NCBI GenBank assembly: GCA_027364495.1 | Contig: DAHXPE010000097.1 | Coordinates: forward strand, 1 to 24,085 | Direction of reading: 5' to 3' | From: Candidatus Heimdallarchaeota archaeon | GTDB taxonomy: Archaea > Asgardarchaeota > Heimdallarchaeia > Hodarchaeales > LC-3 | Length of the DNA stretch: 24,085 bases | Shown: one piece after another, positions 9,098-15,982 of the stretch | Layout: each line of letters opens with the position of its first letter | Position numbering within the stretch: the first letter of the stretch is position 1 | Translations under genes and position numbers: made by a program | Notes under the pieces: generated by a model | Database searches by the model: none | Told to the model about the DNA's origin: nothing | What the model saw: only the letters and a program-made list of their open reading frames with translations

Positions 9098-9829
9098 ATG
9101 GAAACAGTTATTACTAATGATACAATTTTGAAAATAACAGAAGTACACAAAAAATACAATGAAGGAAGATCGAATGAAGTCCATGCGCTTCGTGGCATCA
9201 ACCTTGAAGTGAAACGTGGTGCAATGATAGCCATTATGGGTCCTTCTGGATGTGGAAAAACAACTTTATTGAACATGATCGGACATCTCGACCGACACAC
9301 TTCCGGTGATATTTTCATTAATGAAATAGATACCGATAAGCTTTCAGATAGTGAAATGACTGCCTTCAGACGTGACAATATTGGATATATTTTTCAATTG
9401 TTCAATCTTTTCCCTTTTCTAAATGCTGTTGAAAACGTAGAAACGCCTCTCCTTTTAAAAGGGTATAAATCTGGTGTTGCCAGACAAGAAGCTAAAATGC
9501 TTCTCAGAGACCTGGGAATGGGTGATCGAATTTATCACTATCCATCAGAATTATCTGGTGGTCAGCAACAAAGGGTGGCAATAGCTCGAGCTTTAATTAA
9601 TCAGCCAGCTATTATTTTAGGAGATGAACCGACTGGAGATCTAGACTCCACAACAAGCACTGATATTATGAAACTATTTAGAAGAATCAATAAAATTCAA
9701 AATCAGACTTTAATTCTTGTAACTCATAATCGTTGGGTCGCAGAACAGTGTGATTCTATTGTTCATATTTCAGATGGTTTAATAGATCATGTTGAATATT
9801 TACAACCAAAATCGGAGGTTTCTTCATGA
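9098..9829 (+). CDS. ABC transporter ATP-binding protein (LolD/MacB type)
   Basis: This is a 243-residue stand-alone nucleotide-binding subunit with every motif intact: Walker A GPSGCGKTT (48-56), Q-loop glutamine at 100, signature LSGGQQQR (from 152), Walker B IILGDE with D176-E177, D-loop DLD, and switch histidine H200. The sequence type (ALRGINLEVKRG near the start, DEPTGDLD) is that of the LolD/MacB/FtsE ATPases that partner FtsX-type permeases. It therefore should power the 1170-residue permease just upstream. GAAGGT about 6 nt before the ATG is the ribosome-binding site. Its stop overlaps the start of the next gene (ATGA), so the two are probably translationally coupled. Confidence 0.96.
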   Translation: METVITNDTILKITEVHKKYNEGRSNEVHALRGINLEVKRGAMIAIMGPSGCGKTTLLNMIGHLDRHTSGDIFINEIDTDKLSDSEMTAFRRDNIGYIFQLFNLFPFLNAVENVETPLLLKGYKSGVARQEAKMLLRDLGMGDRIYHYPSELSGGQQQRVAIARALINQPAIILGDEPTGDLDSTTSTDIMKLFRRINKIQNQTLILVTHNRWVAEQCDSIVHISDGLIDHVEYLQPKSEVSS

Positions 9830-10368
9830 CCACTATTTATGCTTCAGGTATTATTGAAAAAAGTTTCAGAACCATTAATCGAGAATTTGGAAAGCAAACT
9901 GAGAAAAAATTAAGATCGATTATTAATGCAAATAAAAAGCATAGCCAATTTCAAGAACTAAATACTTTTTTAGTTTTAATGAGTCAAACGGAACATCCAG
10001 TGACCAAAGATGCTATTGATGATGTCGAAAAGTTATCTTTCTTTAAAATGTTCCAGCACTACAATGAAATCAATATTGAAAAATATTTGAAAAAAAGGTT
10101 GAAAAAAGATAAAGAACTGAAAGAAACCTCTGAAATCGTTATAGATTTTCTGCAAGAAATAAATGGTTCTTATAGAAAAACTTTTAGTGAAAAAATTACT
10201 AAATTAAATCGTGATCTCCCTGAAATGCTCAATGAGATTTCAATTCGCACATTCATGAGCTTATGGGATCTTGATAAAGAAAACAAGTTTAGATTCTATT
10301 TTAATGGATTTGATAATCCAGATAAAATGCTATTTGAATTTGACCAATGTTTTTTCCATAAATGCTAA
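9826..10368 (+). CDS. Helical protein of unknown function in the ABC operon
   Basis: The protein has 180 residues, is highly charged and mostly helical by pattern, and has no signal peptide or membrane segment, so it is probably cytoplasmic. I do not recognise a family. Residues about 80-130 are lysine- and glutamate-rich and could form a coiled coil. The ATGA overlap with the upstream ATPase gene ties its translation to the exporter. Read in the same frame, sequence continues past its TAA through 13 codons, a second TAA, and then the next gene. It and the helical N-terminus of the following ATPase may thus once have been one reading frame; see the findings. It could be an accessory subunit or a regulator of the transporter. 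Function is unassigned. Confidence 0.7.
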   Translation: MTTIYASGIIEKSFRTINREFGKQTEKKLRSIINANKKHSQFQELNTFLVLMSQTEHPVTKDAIDDVEKLSFFKMFQHYNEINIEKYLKKRLKKDKELKETSEIVIDFLQEINGSYRKTFSEKITKLNRDLPEMLNEISIRTFMSLWDLDKENKFRFYFNGFDNPDKMLFEFDQCFFHKC

Positions 10369-10452
10369 AAAGAAATTCAAAATAATGAATTCATCAAAGT
10401 GTTTAAGTAAATCGAAATTAGACTGAAAATTTTTTTTGTCAAATTCACTGAT

Positions 10453-11685
10453 TTGTTACAAGTACTCAAACAATTAGAATCTATTTTGCCTCATTCAATG
10501 CTTCGAGCTAGAAATAAAAATCTTCAAACAAAGGGAAATTTGTTTTTTAGAATTATAACTGCTAAACTAAGTGCACTTCAGGAATTAGACAATTTAATGT
10601 TTCGTATATTAAATCTATACGAAGCAGCTAAAATAATCCTCCAACCCTTAAATCTTGTATCGGTTAATTTTATTGAATTAAACTCTATTTTGGATTTAAT
10701 TGAATCCGATGTCACTAAAGGAAAAGAAATGCTTTTTAGCATTGGAGAAAAAATTACCAATTGTCAAAAGTTACTACGTGAATATTCAGAAAATAATTCT
10801 TTATCAGAAAACAAACAACTAGATACAAACGATTATATTTCTAAAATGAAAAGTTTATCAGATCTTAGTATCGATTTATTTATTGAGACTGAAATCTTAA
10901 AAATTTGGGGAGATTTTTTTGGTCAGGATGTCCCAAATTTCAATTTTAATACTGACATTTTCTCATTAAAGGATGAATTACAACTTAAATCATCTGAAAA
11001 TGCTATCATAACCGTTGATGGCTTATTTAAGAATTATAATTTAGGAACAACAACAGTTTATGCTCTACGAGGTATTAATCTAGAAATTTTCACTGGAGAA
11101 TTTGTAATTATTTACGGTTCTTCTGGAAGTGGTAAAACAACTTTACTTAATTGCATGGCAGGTCTTGACACACCAGATAGAGGAATTGTTTTATTTAAAG
11201 GTGAAAATATTCATAAAATAGATGATTCCAAGAAATCCAAACTAAGACTAAATGAAATGGGATTTATATTTCAAAATTATGCGTTATTGCCTCATTATAA
11301 TGCAAAAGAAAATGTTACTTTACCGGCTGATCTAGCGGGGGTTTCATCAAAACTTAAAGAAAGGATAAACGATCTCTTAAAAGGTGTTGAAATTACTTCA
11401 CAGGAAAAACAATTCCCAGCACAGCTTTCAGGTGGTCAAATGCAGAGAGTTTCAATAGCAAGAGCTTTAACCAATCAGCCTGCTATAATTTTTGCCGATG
11501 AACCGACAGGCGATTTAGATTCTGTCACTGGAACAAAAGTTATGGACCTATTAGAACATTTTCACAATGAAACAGGAACAACGATTGTTGTTATCACCCA
11601 TGATGAATCTCTTCTTAGATATGCAACAAGAGTAATTACCATCAAAGATGGACTCATCATTGATGACAAACAAATAAAAAAATGA
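10453..11685 (+). CDS. ABC transporter ATP-binding protein with helical N-terminal extension
   Basis: The protein has 410 residues. Residues 1 to about 180 are a helical region that I do not recognise, and residues about 185-410 are a complete LolD/MacB-type ATPase: Walker A GSSGSGKTT (222-230), Q-loop Q274, signature LSGGQMQR (from 325), Walker B IIFADE ending D349-E350, DLD, and H383. Stand-alone ATPases of this type are about 220-250 residues, so the extension is extra. Both ATPases of the operon look catalytically competent, so the double-FtsX permease may use a heterodimer, one ATPase per half. The start is uncertain: TTG at 10453 or ATG at 10498, and neither has a clear Shine-Dalgarno sequence. 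A T-rich tract (about 11697-11715) after the stop fits an archaeal terminator. Confidence 0.88.
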   Translation: MLQVLKQLESILPHSMLRARNKNLQTKGNLFFRIITAKLSALQELDNLMFRILNLYEAAKIILQPLNLVSVNFIELNSILDLIESDVTKGKEMLFSIGEKITNCQKLLREYSENNSLSENKQLDTNDYISKMKSLSDLSIDLFIETEILKIWGDFFGQDVPNFNFNTDIFSLKDELQLKSSENAIITVDGLFKNYNLGTTTVYALRGINLEIFTGEFVIIYGSSGSGKTTLLNCMAGLDTPDRGIVLFKGENIHKIDDSKKSKLRLNEMGFIFQNYALLPHYNAKENVTLPADLAGVSSKLKERINDLLKGVEITSQEKQFPAQLSGGQMQRVSIARALTNQPAIIFADEPTGDLDSVTGTKVMDLLEHFHNETGTTIVVITHDESLLRYATRVITIKDGLIIDDKQIKK

Positions 11686-11720
11686 ATTAATTTGAATTTT
11701 CTTTATTTTTTATATACTCT

Positions 11721-11894
11721 TTAATACGCTTGTCCTGCATCTTCTATCTTCAAATAGGGATCTTCCAATTCTTCTATCTTATCATCATCTATTGTATAAT
11801 CTTCTATTAATGCTTTTATTATTTCTTCTTTATATTTTGACCATTTCTGACATTCTTTAAAAAGGTTATAAAATTTATGGTGAAATTTTACCAA
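11721..11894 (-). CDS. Short coding-like frame, 57 codons; possible 3' fragment of a lost gene
   Basis: On the minus strand a frame from TTG at 11894 to TAA at 11721 encodes a highly charged helical peptide with a strongly acidic C-terminal half (IDDDKIEELEDPYLKIEDAG). The residue composition and clean frame look like real coding sequence, in contrast to the surrounding relics. There is no Shine-Dalgarno sequence, and an in-frame TAG lies just upstream, so it may be the surviving tail of a disrupted gene and not a functional small gene. It lies in the decayed stretch between the ABC operon and the SPFH gene. Family unknown. Confidence 0.35.
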   Translation of the reverse strand: MVKFHHKFYNLFKECQKWSKYKEEIIKALIEDYTIDDDKIEELEDPYLKIEDAGQAY

Positions 11895-12043
11895 GTTCTG
11901 AGGATACTATCAAGGAATTTAAAATTAAACTTTATTATAGAGAGGGTGATGACCATTTTGTTTTTTTGAAGATAATTCCTTTGATTTTTAAAGAAAAAGT
12001 CTTTAGAAGAAGATAATAAATATTTAACAATATTTTTTGATTT

Positions 12044-12157
12044 TAATTCAGATATAATTTTTAGAATTCGATCTATCGAACTTCTGTCAACTTCTACTAT
12101 TCGAAAAATCAATTCCTTACTAATTAAGGCAGATCCAATCTCTTCAGTTTCAAATCC
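12044..12157 (-). pseudogene. Broken duplicate of the 149-residue helical gene
   Basis: The minus-strand translation here matches the middle of the helical gene at 13225-13674. TEEIGSA is identical, ISKELIFRI is identical, then VD and IDRIL are shared; by eye about 24 of 38 residues agree, and the DNA is similarly close to about 13385-13500. The copy has an in-frame TAA (12158-12160) where the parent continues upstream. Beyond residue 38 the frame runs on to 11888 with little similarity to the parent. It therefore lacks both ends of the parent protein and is a relic. It abuts the ABC-ATPase relic with almost no gap. Confidence 0.65.
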
Positions 12158-12160
12158 TTA

Positions 12161-12217
12161 GACTGTTTAATAAAAGATGGACAGATTCTTGATGATAAAA
12201 AGAATTAGTTTGAAAAA
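12161..12217 (+). pseudogene. 3'-end relic of an ABC ATPase gene
   Basis: The frame reads LIKDGQILDDKKN then TAG. This parallels the C-terminus of the 410-residue ATPase, TIKDGLIIDDKQIKK then TGA, about 500 bp upstream. The similarity extends past the stop: GAATTAGTTTGAA here against GAATTAATTTGAA there. Only about 50 bp survive. It is best explained as the remnant of a duplicated ATPase gene whose body was deleted. Confidence 0.5.
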
Positions 12218-12223
12218 TAAGGT

Positions 12224-12247
12224 ATAAATTAAAAAGATATAATTTAT
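12224..12247 (-). terminator. Weak AT-only hairpin after the SPFH gene
   Basis: ATAAATT and AATTTAT form a 7-bp all-AT inverted repeat with a 10-nt loop, starting 12 bp after the SPFH stop. On the minus strand the loop contains a T-run (CTTTTT). It may help termination, but in DNA this AT-rich such a repeat can occur by chance. Confidence 0.2.
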
Positions 12248-12258
12248 ATTTATTCGTT

Positions 12259-13128
12259 TTAAGTTTTTCTCTCTACCCTTGCAGCTTTTACTGCTGCTTG
12301 AGTTTGTGTTGGCTCAGGTGTTATAACTCCAGGTAATCCAGAACCTCCAAGTAAAATATTTGTTGGATAATAAGGTACTCCTAATAGCATATTTGTAGCA
12401 GCAGGATCTGAACGGGTGGCCATAATTTCAGCAAGTCTACTTCTTAAGGCAGTTTGAGTGTCTAAACCTAAACCATTTAACTGAATTATTCTTCTTAAAG
12501 TTTCATCTTCAGGTTCGATTCGGGTCACTCTACTCATGATTAAATTAATACCAATCTCATCAAGATTCTGTTTCAATATTGCATTAGCTGCATCTGTAAT
12601 TTTATGCAAATTAGCATAAATATCACGAATTGAAATACTGGTCAATGACTGTGAAATACTCTGATCAATTAAAGGGGACATATAGTTTGCTAAATCATTT
12701 GAAGTATAAGTATAACCATTAAGTTGGACTGCTTGAATTAATTTAGCTATATCCGATATCTGAAAATAATAGGCAACCTGATATTGAAGAGGTATTAATT
12801 CAGATGATAACGAAATACCTACACTTTTTGCTTCAAATCTTGTGGTACTTGCAAAAATTACTTCAGCAACCCACGGGACATTACCACCGTAACCAAGCCT
12901 AGAAAAAACATTTGAAATATTTGAATTAGGGGTATTTAACTGATAGGTTCCCGCATCATAAGCTCCAGTAATTTGACCTTGAACACGTGCAACAGCTTTC
13001 TGGTTAGATTCAACTATCAAGGTTGAACGATTTTTAATATCAACATTATGATCACGCCAAAGCATTACACCAGGAGTTAAGGCATCCCTGCCATCCTCCA
13101 TTAAAGTTCTAACAACTGCTCTAAACAT
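12259..13128 (-). CDS. SPFH-domain protein, YdjI-like
   Basis: The protein has 289 residues. About residues 20-220 match the SPFH/Band-7 family of the YdjI ('virion core protein-like') branch: VMLWRDHNVDIKNRSTLIVESNQKAVARVQGQI, then GTYQLNTPNSN, GGNVPWVAEVIF, a predicted helical segment with DIYANLHKITDAANAIL, and GINLIMSRVTRIEPEDETLRRI. The C-terminus is a short, proline- and glycine-containing tail (GVPYYPTN...PGVITPEP) and a basic end. There is no transmembrane segment. SPFH proteins oligomerise on membranes as scaffolds; YdjI-type members in bacteria sit beside PspA-like and zinc-ribbon genes in membrane-stress loci. It lies 96 bp downstream of a small helical gene that may be its partner. 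TATA-like sequence just upstream suggests its own, leaderless promoter. Confidence 0.85.
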   Translation of the reverse strand: MFRAVVRTLMEDGRDALTPGVMLWRDHNVDIKNRSTLIVESNQKAVARVQGQITGAYDAGTYQLNTPNSNISNVFSRLGYGGNVPWVAEVIFASTTRFEAKSVGISLSSELIPLQYQVAYYFQISDIAKLIQAVQLNGYTYTSNDLANYMSPLIDQSISQSLTSISIRDIYANLHKITDAANAILKQNLDEIGINLIMSRVTRIEPEDETLRRIIQLNGLGLDTQTALRSRLAEIMATRSDPAATNMLLGVPYYPTNILLGGSGLPGVITPEPTQTQAAVKAARVERKT

Positions 13129-13141
13129 TTTAGTACATCCG

Positions 13142-13158
13142 ATATATTTTTTTTATAC
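13142..13158 (-). promoter_or_regulatory. TATA-like box of the SPFH gene
   Basis: On the minus strand this reads TATAAAAAAAATATATC, 14-30 nt before the ATG at 13128. There is no Shine-Dalgarno sequence before that ATG, so a leaderless transcript is likely. The gene may thus be transcribed apart from the upstream helical gene. Confidence 0.4.
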
Positions 13159-13224
13159 AAAAATTAATAATTTTCTGAAAATAAAATTATTAATAGTATC
13201 ATAACAATTTTGCTGAAATAAGCA

Positions 13225-13674
13225 TTACCAATATTTATAAGTCATATTACTTGTATCGAATATCTTTTGTCGATCTGAAAATATGTTTCTTAATTCATTG
13301 GTTTTTTCTTTTATTATTGAAGTATCAGCATCAGATTTAGCTTGTGAATCAATTTCATTTGCTATGCCTAATAATTTTACGTTAAGCTCTAGAATTCGAT
13401 CTATTGCCTTAGTATCAACTTTAGCGATTCTAAAAATTAATTCTTTACTAATTGATGCAGATCCAATCTCTTCAGTAGCAATTCTTAGATTGCTTAAGAC
13501 TGATTCAAATGTTTTGATTCTTGCATCAAACATATCATTATTGGCAATTTCATTTTCTTTCAAAGCTAAATATTCTTGAGCTTGAATTAATACAGATTTA
13601 ATGGATTTACGTATAGTAATATCATCGTTTTGTATTTTAAGCAAATATTTAGGAGTCAATTTTGCTTGAGCCAT
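13225..13674 (-). CDS. Small helical protein of unknown function next to the SPFH gene
   Basis: The protein has 149 residues, is almost entirely helical by pattern, soluble, and has no cysteine. Heptad-like stretches around KENEIANNDMFDARIKTFESVL and IDRILELNVKLLGIANEI suggest a coiled coil or helical bundle. The size and style recall small membrane-remodelling helical proteins (PspA or ESCRT-III type), but I see no diagnostic motif and do not assign it. The start is well supported: GGAG lies 7 nt before the ATG. It precedes the SPFH gene on the same strand by 96 bp. A broken copy of its middle section lies on the other side of the SPFH gene (12044-12157), so this gene has been duplicated locally. 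Confidence 0.8.
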   Translation of the reverse strand: MAQAKLTPKYLLKIQNDDITIRKSIKSVLIQAQEYLALKENEIANNDMFDARIKTFESVLSNLRIATEEIGSASISKELIFRIAKVDTKAIDRILELNVKLLGIANEIDSQAKSDADTSIIKEKTNELRNIFSDRQKIFDTSNMTYKYW

Positions 13675-14120
13675 AAAGAATCTCCATGGAAAAAAATCAA
13701 TTAGTCTGTTCTACTTTAGTTTTTTTGAAGAATCAATTATTTAATCATTTTAACATTAAAACAAGTTATAGTTTTTTTTTTTCACATTAGTCTTTAAAAA
13801 CTTTCTATAACGGAAAAAAAGAACTTATTTTGGAATAAAAGAAGAATTGATTTTAGATTTTTTAATAAAAGAAAATTTAACTAGTTCTTGTGTTTACAAA
13901 TTAATGAAAATTTAAAAATTTTGAATTTAAAAATGCTTTTTTCCAAAAAATCTTACCTTTTTCTCTTTATTTTTTTAAAATAACTTAAGAATATTTACTA
14001 ATTTTCATTTAAAATGTTTTAAAGGCTTTTATGTAAAAAAAATTTAAAAAATCAACATGTCCACTAAAATAAATTAACAAATAAAGGAATATTAAGGCAA
14101 ATTAATAGGGTAATAGATAT
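13675..14120. other. Non-coding, very AT-rich stretch
   Basis: This lies between the divergent helical gene and the transposase. Apart from the GGAG ribosome-binding site of the helical gene (13682-13685), I see only homopolymeric A and T runs, no coding frame and no RNA gene. The left end of the insertion sequence probably falls within the last 100 bp. Confidence 0.5.
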
Positions 14121-14130
14121 CTATTTAAAG
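14121..14130 (+). promoter_or_regulatory. TATA-like box of the transposase gene
   Basis: CTATTTAAAG is centred about 26 nt before the ATG at 14152, and no Shine-Dalgarno sequence precedes that ATG. This is the expected layout of a leaderless archaeal gene. Confidence 0.45.
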
Positions 14131-14151
14131 ACTCATGACCACTAATTAGTT

Positions 14152-15816
14152 ATGGTTCATCTCGTTAAAAAGACAATCAAAGGAAAAGTTTATCTTTATT
14201 TAGAAGAGAGGGCCTGGATAGATGGAAAATCAAAAAGAATTTCTTCAATTTACCTTGGACCAGAAGATAAAATCCATAAATTAAATATTGATGCGATTCC
14301 AAAAGATTTTGAATATGAAAGTCTGGATTTTGGTCTATCTATGGCATTATATAAGATTGCTAAGGAAATTGATTTAGTTCCTATCATTGATTCCGTCATT
14401 GGTAAAAAAAGAGAACAAAACCTTTCAAGAGGCGAATATATTTTACTAGCTATTCTCCAAGGCTGTTGTCAACCTGGCAGTAAATCACAAATGTCTTCTT
14501 GGTTTATGCACGATTATATCTCTACATTATTTAAAATAGAACCAGAAATTTTAAATCCACAAACGTATTGGAATCAATTTCAATCCTTTGAGGAGAAAAA
14601 TATTGAAATTATAGAGGAAAAATTAATAAAGAAAGTCATTGAAGTTTACAATTTAGATTTGAATACGTTACTATTCGATCCAACGAATTTTTTTACCTTT
14701 CAGAGCTTTCATAGTCAAGAAAACCTTACTCAGTTTGGTCATTCCAAGGAAAGAAGAGATAATTTAAGAATTATTAATGTTTCAATTCTATCTACACTAG
14801 AAGATGGAATTCCACTATTTCACTTAACTTATAAAGGCAATACTCAAGATGCAAAGCACTTTAAAGGTGTTCTAAATAAAATTCATACACGTTTTGATCA
14901 ATATGAGCAAAATTTAACGTCTCTTATTTTAATTTTTGACAAAGGAAATCACTCACCAGAGGCTTTCAAAGAAATTAATTCCCTACAATTGCCTTTCATA
15001 GCTTCATTGAAAAATTCTACGCAAAAGGATTTGTTAACTATACCAGAAAATAGATCTATTCCGATAAATTTACCTCATAATAATAAGAAAATATCTTATT
15101 ATGCATTAGAAAGGGTGGTTTATGAAAAAAATAGGACTTTATATGTTACTATAGATCCTAAGAAGCAAACTAAAGCAAAAATTCTTTTTGAAAAAACTTT
15201 TGACAAGAAAAAAGCTAATATAGATGAATTCATAAAAACAAAGTTAAATAACAAAAAATGGCGTTCTCAAGAAAACTCCGAAAGGAAAATTAGAAGTCTA
15301 ATAGGAAAATTTCCTTTTAAAGATATTATAAAGTATACCATAACTGGAGATTTTGCTAAATTACGAGTCACAATTTTCATTGATGATGAAGTTAAAAATG
15401 GATACATTTCCTCATTTGGAAGATCTATTATATTTACAAATTTGTCTAATTGGGATCCAGTCACGGTGATCCAGGCATTTCGTGATAAATATATTATCGA
15501 AGATATCTTTAAACGCCTGAAGAATCCACATTATTTATCAATTCGTCCAATGTATCACTGGTCAACTACCTGCACTCGAGCACATGTATTCAGCTGCTTT
15601 TTAGGGATGCTTTTATTATCTCTTCTACGCAAAAAGCTAAAACAAAGTAATATTTCAACCTCTTATGATGAGTTAATTGAAATTTTATCGACAATTAAAG
15701 TAACAAAAGTTATTTCCAGTTCTACTGACCAATCAATTATAAAATTAAACAAATTAAGCCAAAAGCAAAATGAATTTTTCGATTCTCTCAATTTAAACTC
15801 TTTTTTATCGCGATAA
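14152..15816 (+). CDS. IS1634/IS4-type DDE transposase
   Basis: This intact 554-residue transposase belongs to the IS4 superfamily, IS1634 type. The N-terminus VKKTIKGKVYLYLEE followed by RISSIYLG is characteristic. The catalytic triad can be placed: D176 in LLFDPTNFF, D263 in LILIFDKGNHS, and E450 in YIIEDIFKRLKN, where E is followed six residues later by K as in the family's Y-E-K signature. The C-terminus (HVFSCFLGMLLLSLLRKKL) also fits. The length is normal for the family and there is no frameshift, so the element may still be active. It sits between the helical/SPFH pair and a surface-protein gene and has not visibly broken either. A perfect hairpin follows 52 bp after the stop. Confidence 0.95.
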   Translation: MVHLVKKTIKGKVYLYLEERAWIDGKSKRISSIYLGPEDKIHKLNIDAIPKDFEYESLDFGLSMALYKIAKEIDLVPIIDSVIGKKREQNLSRGEYILLAILQGCCQPGSKSQMSSWFMHDYISTLFKIEPEILNPQTYWNQFQSFEEKNIEIIEEKLIKKVIEVYNLDLNTLLFDPTNFFTFQSFHSQENLTQFGHSKERRDNLRIINVSILSTLEDGIPLFHLTYKGNTQDAKHFKGVLNKIHTRFDQYEQNLTSLILIFDKGNHSPEAFKEINSLQLPFIASLKNSTQKDLLTIPENRSIPINLPHNNKKISYYALERVVYEKNRTLYVTIDPKKQTKAKILFEKTFDKKKANIDEFIKTKLNNKKWRSQENSERKIRSLIGKFPFKDIIKYTITGDFAKLRVTIFIDDEVKNGYISSFGRSIIFTNLSNWDPVTVIQAFRDKYIIEDIFKRLKNPHYLSIRPMYHWSTTCTRAHVFSCFLGMLLLSLLRKKLKQSNISTSYDELIEILSTIKVTKVISSSTDQSIIKLNKLSQKQNEFFDSLNLNSFLSR

Positions 15817-15867
15817 ATCTTTTCTTTCCACTAACAAATTTTTTAAAGTCTTATAATTTAACTTTAT

Positions 15868-15892
15868 TTGAAAAATGAAGATCATTTTTCAA
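15868..15892. terminator. Perfect 11-bp hairpin between convergent genes
   Basis: TTGAAAAATGA and TCATTTTTCAA form an 11-bp perfect stem around an AGA loop. It lies 52 bp after the transposase stop and 91 bp after the end of the convergent surface-protein gene. TTTTC follows on the plus strand. The position suits a bidirectional transcription stop; it could also belong to the end of the insertion sequence. Confidence 0.5.
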
Positions 15893-15982
15893 TTTTCAAC
15901 AAATTAATTTGTAAGGTTAAGAGTTAAAAATTAATTTTCAAAAAATAGAAATTTTTAGTTATTGTTATTTTTGTTCTAAAAT

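Larger units (their letters stand above)
14078..15870 (+). mobile_element. IS1634/IS4-type insertion sequence (ends tentative)
   Basis: The element is defined by its intact transposase (14152-15816). The ends are not certain. CAAATAAAG at 14078-14086 reappears inverted as CTTTATTTG at 15862-15870, and the 28-bp arms agree at about 19 positions; this would give a 1.79-kb element, a plausible size. I see no convincing target-site duplication beside them. The true ends may differ by tens of bases. Confidence 0.35.

Noticed and set aside
9082..9378. A 98-codon minus-strand frame over the start of the first ATPase
   Set aside because: It is antisense to the Walker A region of an unmistakable ATPase gene and has no features of its own.
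9826..10990. Homology between the 180-residue helical protein and the N-domain of the second ATPase (internal duplication)
   Set aside because: Both are helical and charged, but no aligned run of identical residues could be found by eye.
13283..13579. A 98-codon frame on the plus strand opposite the small helical gene
   Set aside because: It lies wholly inside the opposite-strand gene, which has a good ribosome-binding site, and its hydrophobic serine-rich product is what antisense reading of helical coding sequence gives.
14059..15838. CCACTAA repeated at about 14060, 14140 and 15828 as a possible target-site duplication of the insertion sequence
   Set aside because: Only 7 bp match, three copies occur, and none lies directly outside a convincing inverted repeat.
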